Shown here piece after piece: positions 1-6,319 of a DNA stretch of 27,613 nucleotides. The first letter of the stretch is position 1. Each line of letters opens with the position of its first letter. Made by a program: the position numbers and the translations under genes. Below the pieces are notes generated by a model, which was given only the letters and a program-made list of their open reading frames with translations, ran no database searches and had not been told where the DNA came from. This DNA is from a virus. Location of the stretch: positions 1-27,613 of IMG/VR virus record IMGVR_UViG_3300042451_000405; one strand, given 5' to 3'.

Positions 1-137
1 CAGACCCAAAAACATTCATTACAACTGTTGGATTGTTAAATGATGCAAACGAAATGATAGCAGTAGCTAAAACATCTCAACCAATTCCGAAATCATTTGA
101 TAAGGAAGTATTAATCAAAGTTAAACTTTCATTCTAA
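1..137 (+). CDS. C-terminal end of a virion-associated protein (partial)
   Basis: Only the last 44 codons are in the window, in the frame starting at base 3 and ending at TAA 135-137. The visible tail reads FITTVGLLNDANEMIAVAK and ends KVKLSF. It matches the C-terminus of the next gene (220-1080), which has YITTIGLYDNEMNMVAVAK followed by LPQPIKS, against TSQPIPKS here. The two genes are therefore neighbouring paralogues or share a C-terminal domain. I know this ITT.GL.(N/D)...AVAK ending from structural or baseplate-region proteins of T4-like phages, but I cannot give it a T4 gene number. It is followed directly by a Rho-independent terminator. Confidence 0.75.
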   Translation, partial: DPKTFITTVGLLNDANEMIAVAKTSQPIPKSFDKEVLIKVKLSF

Positions 138-160
138 TTAAACCTTAAACTTTTAATATG

Positions 161-184
161 AAATACCCCCGAAAGGGGGTTTTT
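161..184 (+). terminator. Rho-independent terminator
   Basis: A perfect six-pair hairpin: ACCCCC (165-170), a GAAA tetraloop (171-174), and GGGGGT (175-180), followed by four more T (181-184). It stands out strongly in this A+T-rich sequence. It lies 28 bases after the stop of the left-edge gene and before the ATATTTATAC motif of the next gene, so it separates two transcription units. No T tract follows the hairpin on the - strand, so it should act on + strand transcripts only. Confidence 0.92.
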
Positions 185-193
185 CGTTTAAAG

Positions 194-206
194 AATATTT
201 ATACTA
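194..206 (+). promoter_or_regulatory. Putative phage late promoter (ATATTTATA motif)
   Basis: AATATTTATACTA lies about 16 bases before the ATG at 220 and just after a terminator, where a new promoter is needed. It is one of about ten copies of the same motif before virion-type genes in this window. The promoter role is inferred from position and recurrence. Confidence 0.6.
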
Positions 207-219
207 AACCTCGAATTGA

Positions 220-1080
220 ATGATAAAAGAGATTCCAAAATCGGATATTGTTGTAAGACCACTTAAAGTTTATAAAGAATGGACTTTAGATGAAAATGAT
301 ATTACTCCAATATTTGGGTTAGAAGAAACAGGTTCTTTATTCGATACGGATACTGATGAAAAAAGTGCAGGAGTCCATAGAAGAATTATATATGAATCAA
401 TAAAATCTCAATTTTATACAAATGCATCAACCGCATCTATTTTAAGTGAAGTTGGTAGAAGGGAATCCTATGCATCTACAAATGAAAGGATACTGGAAAC
501 TGAATTTGCGTTAATAACAATACCTCAGCAAAAATATGGTGAAGGTCTTAAAATAGGAAGTGTGGTTTTAACAGATGAAACATTGGGAAGAACATATACC
601 GATGATGGCTACTCAAATCTTATAGATAGTGGTAGTAATATAAAAGGTAATATATTTTATGATAGGGGATTTGTAATTTTAACTAAAGATGTAGTAAGTG
701 GTTCTATTTTGAATCAATTCACATTGAACTATCGTTCAACTGTAACGATATATGAAAATGAAATCTTCTTGTCTGTATTAGAAAATGAATTCAATGTTTC
801 TCAAAACCCAAGCGCTGTTGATTGGAGTATTGATAAAAGTACTGGTAAAATAAAACTACATACTATTCAATCTTCCATAAACCCAACTAAGTTTGGTGGA
901 TTTGATGATTATGAATATAGTTCATCGATTGACCCAACTGGTTCTTATTTAGCACCATATATTACCACAATAGGATTGTATGATAATGAAATGAATATGG
1001 TAGCTGTTGCAAAATTACCACAACCAATTAAATCATTACCGGATTATCCTTTAAATTTTATAGTTCGTTTTGACACATAA
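220..1080 (+). CDS. Virion-associated protein, baseplate/tail region (paralogue of the left-edge gene)
   Basis: 286 residues, no signal peptide or membrane segment. The protein is polar and rich in Ser, Thr, Asp and Tyr, as is usual for beta-rich virion parts. The C-terminal ~45 residues (DPTGSYLAPYITTIGLYDN onward, ending IVRFDT) match the end of the preceding partial gene. The start at 220 is supported by the late-type motif 16 bases upstream and the terminator before that, which give the gene its own transcription unit. I recognise the C-terminal module as one common in T4-like phage structural regions, but I cannot assign an exact role. Baseplate or tail-completion component is an inference from context. 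Confidence 0.7.
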   Translation: MIKEIPKSDIVVRPLKVYKEWTLDENDITPIFGLEETGSLFDTDTDEKSAGVHRRIIYESIKSQFYTNASTASILSEVGRRESYASTNERILETEFALITIPQQKYGEGLKIGSVVLTDETLGRTYTDDGYSNLIDSGSNIKGNIFYDRGFVILTKDVVSGSILNQFTLNYRSTVTIYENEIFLSVLENEFNVSQNPSAVDWSIDKSTGKIKLHTIQSSINPTKFGGFDDYEYSSSIDPTGSYLAPYITTIGLYDNEMNMVAVAKLPQPIKSLPDYPLNFIVRFDT

Positions 1081-1082
1081 GG

Positions 1083-1098
1083 TTATATTTATATAAAG
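1083..1098 (+). promoter_or_regulatory. Putative phage late promoter (ATATTTATA motif)
   Basis: TTATATTTATATAAAG lies 18 bases before the ATG at 1116 and is one of the best copies of the motif shared by the late-type genes in this window. Confidence 0.65.
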
Positions 1099-1115
1099 TT
1101 AAATACTAAATAAAA

Positions 1116-1307
1116 ATGGCAAGTATCTTAGAAATATACGAAATGGGAGTACCAAAAACAGGTACCGCTAATACTAAAGGTGGTGATAAAACCTTAATTG
1201 AAGCTGATGGTGGATTGAATCTATCAAAGGATGAAAAAAGATTAGAAAAAAGTAGAGGTGGTAAATTAAATATTAAAAAATACTCCGATACTGTTATAAA
1301 GAAGTAA
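1116..1307 (+). CDS. Small late-type protein of unknown function
   Basis: 63 residues, basic and Gly/Lys-rich, with no membrane segment. It begins MASILEIYEMG and has a GGDKT segment and a C-terminal GGKLNIKKYSDTVIKK. It has its own late-type motif upstream, suggesting expression with the virion genes. Two (I/L)-x-E tripeptides near the N-terminus (residues 4-6 and 7-9) resemble sites cut by T4-type prohead proteases. An internal head protein is therefore one possibility, but this is weak. I do not recognise a named family. Confidence 0.6.
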   Translation: MASILEIYEMGVPKTGTANTKGGDKTLIEADGGLNLSKDEKRLEKSRGGKLNIKKYSDTVIKK

Positions 1308-1312
1308 AATCA

Positions 1313-1720
1313 ATGAGTTGGAAGTTTAATGGAATAGAGGTTATAGAAGAAAACACACCAGAAGGTGCGGTTGGTTTTGTCTATAAGATTATACACACTC
1401 CAACTGGTAAATTCTATATTGGTAAAAAATCACTTACTTCAACTCGTAGATTGAAACCACTAAAAGGTAAGGTCCGTAAAAGAGTTGTTAAGAAGGCTTC
1501 TGATTGGGAAAAATACTATTCTTCAAACGAATGGATTAAATCTGAAGTAAAAGAAGGTAGAGCTGGGGATTTTGATAGAGAAATCATCCAATTCTGCTTT
1601 AGTAAAAAATCACTTACATATTGGGAAGTTTGGTGGCAGTTCAAATTGGATGTACTATCAGACCCACAATCAATAAACGAAAATCTTATGGGAAAATTCT
1701 TCCGTAAGGATTTACAATAA
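1313..1720 (+). CDS. GIY-YIG nuclease-like protein (Seg-like)
   Basis: 135 residues. The N-terminal core GFVYKIIHTPTGKFYIGKKS has the two short strands of a GIY-YIG domain: VYK at 23-25 and YIG at 35-37. Basic residues follow (R45, R46), then WEKYYSSNEW near 65-74 and a Glu in the YWEVWWQF segment (E105), where the family's metal-binding Glu is expected. The C-terminus runs GKFFRKDLQ. The protein is little more than the nuclease core and lacks the long DNA-binding extension of free-standing homing endonucleases such as I-TevI. A resolvase or processing nuclease is as likely as homing. It starts 5 bases after the preceding stop, so it is probably co-transcribed with the 63-residue gene. Confidence 0.75.
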   Translation: MSWKFNGIEVIEENTPEGAVGFVYKIIHTPTGKFYIGKKSLTSTRRLKPLKGKVRKRVVKKASDWEKYYSSNEWIKSEVKEGRAGDFDREIIQFCFSKKSLTYWEVWWQFKLDVLSDPQSINENLMGKFFRKDLQ

Positions 1721-1728
1721 TTAAATTT

Positions 1729-1929
1729 ATGCAAATACCAGAAATAGCTAAAAAGTACGGAATTTCCGAAAACTTTCTAAATTCAAAGGAAGATGCGCAT
1801 ACTATTGCAGCAGCATCTCTTTTAGACCTTAAAAAAATGGTTGAACAAAATCAACCTAGAGAGGTAATAGCTAACAAATTACAATTCTTAGCGGATTTCC
1901 TAATAGACATCAAAAATTCTAACCATTAA
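1729..1929 (+). CDS. Small hypothetical protein, helical
   Basis: 66 residues, predicted almost wholly helical: EIAKKYGISENFLNSKED, then an Ala/Leu-rich helix (AAASLLDLKKMVE) and QFLADFLIDIKN. It starts 8 bases after the GIY-YIG gene and ends where the host-type promoter of the primase begins. The N-terminus IAKKYGIS looks faintly like a helix-turn-helix entry, but the rest does not complete one. No family recognised. Confidence 0.6.
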   Translation: MQIPEIAKKYGISENFLNSKEDAHTIAAASLLDLKKMVEQNQPREVIANKLQFLADFLIDIKNSNH

Positions 1930-1930
1930 A

Positions 1931-1962
1931 TTTGGTTATATCGAATAGTTTTTGTATATTTG
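1931..1962 (+). promoter_or_regulatory. Bacteroidota-type sigma-A promoter (early genes)
   Basis: TTTG at 1931-1934, 20 bases, then TATATTTG at 1955-1962. This is an exact fit to the Bacteroidota consensus of a TTTG upstream box and TAnnTTTG at about -7. A second copy with identical spacing lies before 14731. It would start transcription near 1968, ahead of the primase and gp47/46-like genes. Confidence 0.85.
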
Positions 1963-1981
1963 TGGAAAGTATATCCATATT

Positions 1982-2917
1982 ATGCTAAGTGGGAAAAACA
2001 GGCTATCGGTAATAACAATATTAGATTCGGCATTGGGGGTTGGTTCATCCTTAAAGGGGAACGAGCAAGCACATTACTGTCCTTTCTGTCACCATCATAA
2101 AAAGAAACTTCAAATAAACATAGATACTCAACAATGGCATTGTTGGGTTTGTGATGCGAAGGGTAAACGGATATCTTCTTTACTTAAAAAGGTAAAATCT
2201 GATTTAAAAGATATTCAAAGATTAAAAGATATCTATGGTGATGAGCCGGAAATATACATATCCGATGATTATCCAGAAAAGTTAGAATTACCAAATGAGT
2301 TTAAACAATTATACTTTAAACCAAAAGGTATTAATCCATCATATAAGCAGGCAATTCATTATCTTAATAAAAGAGGTATAACAATAGCTGATATTGTAAA
2401 ATATAATATTGGGTATTGTGATAGTGGTGATTATGCTGGTAGAATTATTGTACCATCATACGATGAGAATGGTGAACTTAATTATTTTGTAGCACGTTCA
2501 TTTTATGATAACAACAAAATGAAATACAAAAACCCACCCACAAGCAGAAACGTAATTGTATTTGAAAACCAAATTAATTGGAATGAACCAATTGTTTTGG
2601 TAGAGGGTGTATTTGATGCATTTTCGGTAAAAAGAAATGTAATTCCTTTATTGGGAAAATATCTTTTACAAAAGTTAAAAGATAAAATTATAGAAAGTGG
2701 AATTAAAGAAATAACAATTTTATTAGATTCTGATGCGATAGAAGATTCTACAAAGCACACTAACTATTTTATAAAAAACGGAATTAAAGTAAAAAACATT
2801 ATCCCATCTGATAAAGATGCTGGTGAAATGGGATTTGCTAAAGTAACAAATTTAATAAAAGAATCATCCGAAACTAAATGGGATGATTTGATTTTAACTA
2901 AATTAAAAAATCTATGA
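1982..2917 (+). CDS. DNA primase, Zn-ribbon plus TOPRIM (T4 gp61-like)
   Basis: 311 residues from the chosen start. It makes RNA primers for lagging-strand synthesis, normally with a gp41-type helicase, which is not in this window. Near the N-terminus is a zinc ribbon (CPFCHHH at 33-39 and CWVC at 54-57). The TOPRIM core follows: IVLVEGVFDAF with E208, then ILLDSDA with D249 and D251, the acidic residues that bind metal. T4 gp61 is about 340 residues, so the length fits. An in-frame ATG at 1952 exists, but it lies inside the promoter (-7 box 1955-1962). The ATG at 1982 sits 27 bases after the start of that box, like the 25 bases seen at the second host-type promoter. The 3' end overlaps the next gene by 4 bases (ATGA), indicating translational coupling. 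Confidence 0.9.
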   Translation: MLSGKNRLSVITILDSALGVGSSLKGNEQAHYCPFCHHHKKKLQINIDTQQWHCWVCDAKGKRISSLLKKVKSDLKDIQRLKDIYGDEPEIYISDDYPEKLELPNEFKQLYFKPKGINPSYKQAIHYLNKRGITIADIVKYNIGYCDSGDYAGRIIVPSYDENGELNYFVARSFYDNNKMKYKNPPTSRNVIVFENQINWNEPIVLVEGVFDAFSVKRNVIPLLGKYLLQKLKDKIIESGIKEITILLDSDAIEDSTKHTNYFIKNGIKVKNIIPSDKDAGEMGFAKVTNLIKESSETKWDDLILTKLKNL

Positions 2918-5900
2918 GTTTGAAGAGAATATACCATATAGCTGATATTCATATTAGAAACCTAAAAAGACACAAAGAATATCGTTTGGTATTTGATAAA
3001 ATGTTTGAAGAAATCCGCCAAAGAGGTACGGAAGATTCAATCATTTATTTGGCTGGGGATATAGCTCATGCTAAGTTAGAAATGTCACCTGAATTAATCA
3101 AAGAGATTAGTTGGTTATTTACTGAATGTTCGAAACATTGTCCAACAATTCTTATTGCTGGTAATCACGATTGTAATATGAACAATTCGGATAGATTGGA
3201 TGTACTTACTCCAATTGTAGAAGCATTAAATTTGACTGATTTTCATTATTTGAAAGATACACAGGTTTATTCAATTGGTGGTGTTGATTTTTCAGTATTT
3301 AGTATTTTTGATAAAAGAGATAATTGGATTACCGCAGATAAGATGTTTGGTAATAAAAAGATTGCTTTATTTCATGGACCGGTTGATTCATCACAAACCG
3401 ATGTTGGGTATGTGGTAAGCAGTAGACATTTTACAACTGATATGTTTGATGGATATGATTTAGCCCTATTGGGTGATATCCACAAAAGACAGGAAATGAT
3501 TTCTCCAAAAGGATGTAAGATTGTTTATGCTGGTTCATTGGTACAACAAAACTTTGGAGAAACCCTTGATAAGCACGGATTCTTAGTATGGGATTTAGAT
3601 ACCCTTACTTACGAAGAAGTTGATATTCCAAATGAATATGGATATTATACTTTGGATATTGATGGTGGTATAGTGCCTGATGTTGCTGATATTCCAAAAT
3701 ATGCTCGTTTACGAGTTAGATTATCCAACACCGATACGGCTGATACAAAGCGTATGGTAACGGAAATTAAAAAGAAATATGGTATTGAGGATTTCACTAT
3801 CATTAGAACGGATTCAATGAATAAATTGAAAACCGGAAATAGAATATCAAAGCTGGACTTCGAAGATATAACCGATGTAGAGTATCAAAACACCCTTGTT
3901 AAAGAATATCTACAAAGAATGATGCCATTCATATCCGATGAGGACTTAAACGGAATTGAGGACATACATAAAGAGATAGCTGGAAAGATTCAAAACGATG
4001 AGGTAATTCGAAACATAAGTTGGAAGCCCATAAAGTTCGAATTCAGCAATATGTTCTCCTATGGTGAAAGTAATAAGATTGACTTCACTAAAGTAGATGG
4101 ACTGATGGGATTATTCGCACCAAATACAGCAGGTAAATCCTCCCTATTTGATGCAATCTCCTTTTGTATGTTCGATAAGTGTAGTAGAGCATATAAAGCA
4201 TCCCACGTTATGAACAACCGAAAGGATACCTTCTTTTGTAAACTACACTTTCAAATAGATGGAGTAGATTACTTCATCCGTAGAGAAGCCCGAACTATTA
4301 ATAAGGGAAAGAATGTAAAGGTAGATGTGGAGTTTTGGAAAGAAGTAGGTGGTGAAGTAGAATCACTTAACGGAACGGAACGTAGGGATACCAACACCGT
4401 CATTGAACAATACGTTGGTAGATATGAGGACTTTGTACTAACTGCCCTATCACTCCAAGGTAACAATGCTCTCTTTATTGATAAATCACAATCGGAAAGG
4501 AAAGACCTCCTTGCTCAATTTATGGGATTGACGATATTTGATAAGCTGTATGAGGGGGCTAGTGAGGAGATTAAGGAAGTGGCAGCACTTATCAGAAATT
4601 TTAAGAGGACGGATTTTACGACAGAATTGGCGGAAAAAGAAACCGACCTGAAAGAGAAAAAGGTTAGATTGGATGAGTTGAATAATGAGATTAAAGAATT
4701 CAATAAATCTAAAGATTCTATACAAACTCAAATTTCTGAATTAAACAAATCCATAACACCAATTGATAAAAATCTTAACATCAAGAAATTAGAGGATTCA
4801 AAATCTGATTTGGTAACTAAGATAGCTAGTGTTGGAAATCAAATGGATGAGAAGGTATCTAAGATTGACGAATATCAAAACCTATTGGGTGAGGTATCAC
4901 AATCAATCAACCAACACGCCGAAGTAAATGGATTACCTATTGATGATGCAAAGAAACAATGGGATTCAGCTAAAGGTAAGTTAGTAGAGATACAACAACA
5001 AATAGATAAATTAGAAACACAATACGAAGGTAATTTAGATAAACTAAAACATTTGGAATCACATGAGTATGACCCGAATTGTAAGTTTTGTATGAATAAT
5101 GTATTTGTTAAAGATGCAATACAAACTAAAGAGACTGTTAAAGAGCAAGAGAAGCAATTAGAGGAGCTCAATTCAGCACACCATTCACTTATCAAGGCCA
5201 ATGAACCACTTGCTGAGGTTGAGGATGTATGGGAGAAATTGGTTGAGTTAAGAAACAAATACCAAAAGGGAAAAGTTATTAAAGAGAAAGCTCAAGCAGA
5301 ACTTAAATCATTGGAACATCAAAAGGAATTGTATGAAACTCAAATGGCTGGTGTGGAATTAGATATACAAAAGTACTACGATAATGAAGCCACAATATCA
5401 GAGAATCAAAAAATAGAAATAGCAATTTCTGAATTAGATGTTAAGAAAAAAGATATTGAGAAAAGTTTGGGTACATATAATAAAGAACTTTTAAGTATTA
5501 CTGGAAAGATTGGTTCAATTGAATCATTTATTATTGGTATAAAACAAAAAATGGATGATGTTAAGAATTTAGAAAACAAAAACCAATTATATACCTACTA
5601 TTTAGATGCAGTTAAAAGAGATGGAGTTCCATACGAATTGATTTCAAAAGCAATGCCTGTTATAGAGAATGAAGTAAATAACATTTTAGGACAGATTGTT
5701 GATTTTGGAGTTGTTATGGATGTTGATGGTAAAAGTATTAACGCTAAGATTGTTTATGAGGACCAAGAGTGGCCTTTAGAACTTTGTAGTGGTATGGAGA
5801 AATTCGTTAGCGGACTTGCGATTAGAGTGGCTCTGATTAACATATGTAATCTACCAAGACCTAATTTCTTAGTAATAGATGAGGGATTTGGTACATTAGA

Positions 5901-6057
5901 TTCCGATAACCTATCATCATTATTCTTATTAATGCAGTATCTTAAAACCCAATTTGATTTCATTTGGATTATATCACATTTAGACCAAATGAGGGATGTG
6001 GTTGATGGACTTATTGAAATTAAGAAAGAGAACGGATTCTCAAAGATTAATTTTTAG
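2914..6057 (+). CDS. Fused SbcD-SbcC (T4 gp47-gp46-like) recombination nuclease/ATPase
   Basis: 1047 residues. In T4, gp47 (Mre11/SbcD nuclease) and gp46 (Rad50/SbcC ATPase) are separate proteins that resect DNA ends for recombination-dependent replication; here they are one chain. The Mre11 part shows all phosphoesterase motifs: DIH at 11-13, GD at 48-49, GNHD at 83-86, H154, and GDIH at 187-190. The Rad50 part starts near residue 367 with Walker A (APNTAGKSS, 402-410). It continues with a Q-loop region, a long coiled coil broken by a zinc hook CKFC (723-726), the ABC signature CSGMEK (958-963), Walker B LVIDEG with D989/E990, and an ISH switch near 1013. Walker A has Ala where the first Gly of GxxGxGKS is usual, and the signature is CSGME rather than LSGGE. 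No frameshift or internal stop is seen. It overlaps the primase gene by 4 bases. Confidence 0.93.
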   Translation: MSLKRIYHIADIHIRNLKRHKEYRLVFDKMFEEIRQRGTEDSIIYLAGDIAHAKLEMSPELIKEISWLFTECSKHCPTILIAGNHDCNMNNSDRLDVLTPIVEALNLTDFHYLKDTQVYSIGGVDFSVFSIFDKRDNWITADKMFGNKKIALFHGPVDSSQTDVGYVVSSRHFTTDMFDGYDLALLGDIHKRQEMISPKGCKIVYAGSLVQQNFGETLDKHGFLVWDLDTLTYEEVDIPNEYGYYTLDIDGGIVPDVADIPKYARLRVRLSNTDTADTKRMVTEIKKKYGIEDFTIIRTDSMNKLKTGNRISKLDFEDITDVEYQNTLVKEYLQRMMPFISDEDLNGIEDIHKEIAGKIQNDEVIRNISWKPIKFEFSNMFSYGESNKIDFTKVDGLMGLFAPNTAGKSSLFDAISFCMFDKCSRAYKASHVMNNRKDTFFCKLHFQIDGVDYFIRREARTINKGKNVKVDVEFWKEVGGEVESLNGTERRDTNTVIEQYVGRYEDFVLTALSLQGNNALFIDKSQSERKDLLAQFMGLTIFDKLYEGASEEIKEVAALIRNFKRTDFTTELAEKETDLKEKKVRLDELNNEIKEFNKSKDSIQTQISELNKSITPIDKNLNIKKLEDSKSDLVTKIASVGNQMDEKVSKIDEYQNLLGEVSQSINQHAEVNGLPIDDAKKQWDSAKGKLVEIQQQIDKLETQYEGNLDKLKHLESHEYDPNCKFCMNNVFVKDAIQTKETVKEQEKQLEELNSAHHSLIKANEPLAEVEDVWEKLVELRNKYQKGKVIKEKAQAELKSLEHQKELYETQMAGVELDIQKYYDNEATISENQKIEIAISELDVKKKDIEKSLGTYNKELLSITGKIGSIESFIIGIKQKMDDVKNLENKNQLYTYYLDAVKRDGVPYELISKAMPVIENEVNNILGQIVDFGVVMDVDGKSINAKIVYEDQEWPLELCSGMEKFVSGLAIRVALINICNLPRPNFLVIDEGFGTLDSDNLSSLFLLMQYLKTQFDFIWIISHLDQMRDVVDGLIEIKKENGFSKINF

Positions 6058-6217
6058 TAGTTAGTACATTCTTTGGTAGGGGCTTATTAATAGAAGATAC
6101 TTTATCTTTTATTAGGGTCTCTACCAATCCACTTATCTTATATCCCTTTTCCTTACAAAATTCTTTTAATAATTGATGAACATCAGCATCAATTTGAATC
6201 ATAGCATATTTTTTCAT
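6047..6217 (-). CDS. Small ribbon-helix-helix (Arc/CopG-like) DNA-binding protein
   Basis: 56 residues, the only gene seen on the - strand. It begins MKKYAMIQIDADVHQLLKEF, a short beta strand (YAMIQID) followed by a helix. A Lys/Gly turn and a second helix (SGLVETLIKDKV) complete the ribbon-helix-helix pattern of dimeric repressors such as Arc, CopG and MetJ. The tail is Lys-rich. Its last 11 bases overlap the end of the gp47/46-like gene in convergent orientation. Its ATG is about 32 bases downstream of a - strand copy of the ATATTTAT motif. A regulator of phage or host transcription is a reasonable inference; an antitoxin is possible, but no toxin gene is adjacent. Confidence 0.75.
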   Translation of the reverse strand: MKKYAMIQIDADVHQLLKEFCKEKGYKISGLVETLIKDKVSSINKPLPKNVLTTKN

Positions 6218-6248
6218 AACAATTCTATATTTTTCTTTAGTTTTCTAA

Positions 6249-6261
6249 GATAAATATTTCA
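6249..6261 (-). promoter_or_regulatory. Putative promoter of the ribbon-helix-helix gene
   Basis: Read on the - strand this is GAAATATTTATCT-like, matching the late-motif core. It lies about 32 bases before the start of the only - strand gene, within the distance range seen on the + strand. Confidence 0.4.
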
Positions 6262-6277
6262 AAGTTTTATTTTTACC

Positions 6278-6292
6278 AAATACTTATAATTG
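6278..6292 (+). promoter_or_regulatory. Putative late promoter of the tail fibre gene (weak motif)
   Basis: AAATACTTATAATTG is a variant of the motif with C for T in the centre. The same ATACTTATA form occurs before the gene at 14392. It ends about 28 bases before the ATG at 6320. Confidence 0.4.
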
Positions 6293-6319
6293 ATTTCATA
6301 ATTAATTTGTAGGTACTGA

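Noticed and set aside
1313-1720. A mobile homing endonuclease inserted between structural genes
   Set aside because: The GIY-YIG core lacks a recognisable DNA-binding extension, interrupts no gene, and sits in a normal run of small genes.
1952-1981. Longer N-terminus of the primase starting at the ATG at 1952
   Set aside because: The ATG lies inside the host-type promoter (-7 box 1955-1962), upstream of the expected transcript start. The ATG at 1982 has the same spacing to the promoter as the gene at 14731.
4269-5963. Several 60-130 codon open frames on the - strand within the gp47/46-like gene
   Set aside because: They overlap a well-supported gene fully, have Ser/Leu/Phe-rich low-quality protein sequence, and no upstream signal; they are antisense shadows.
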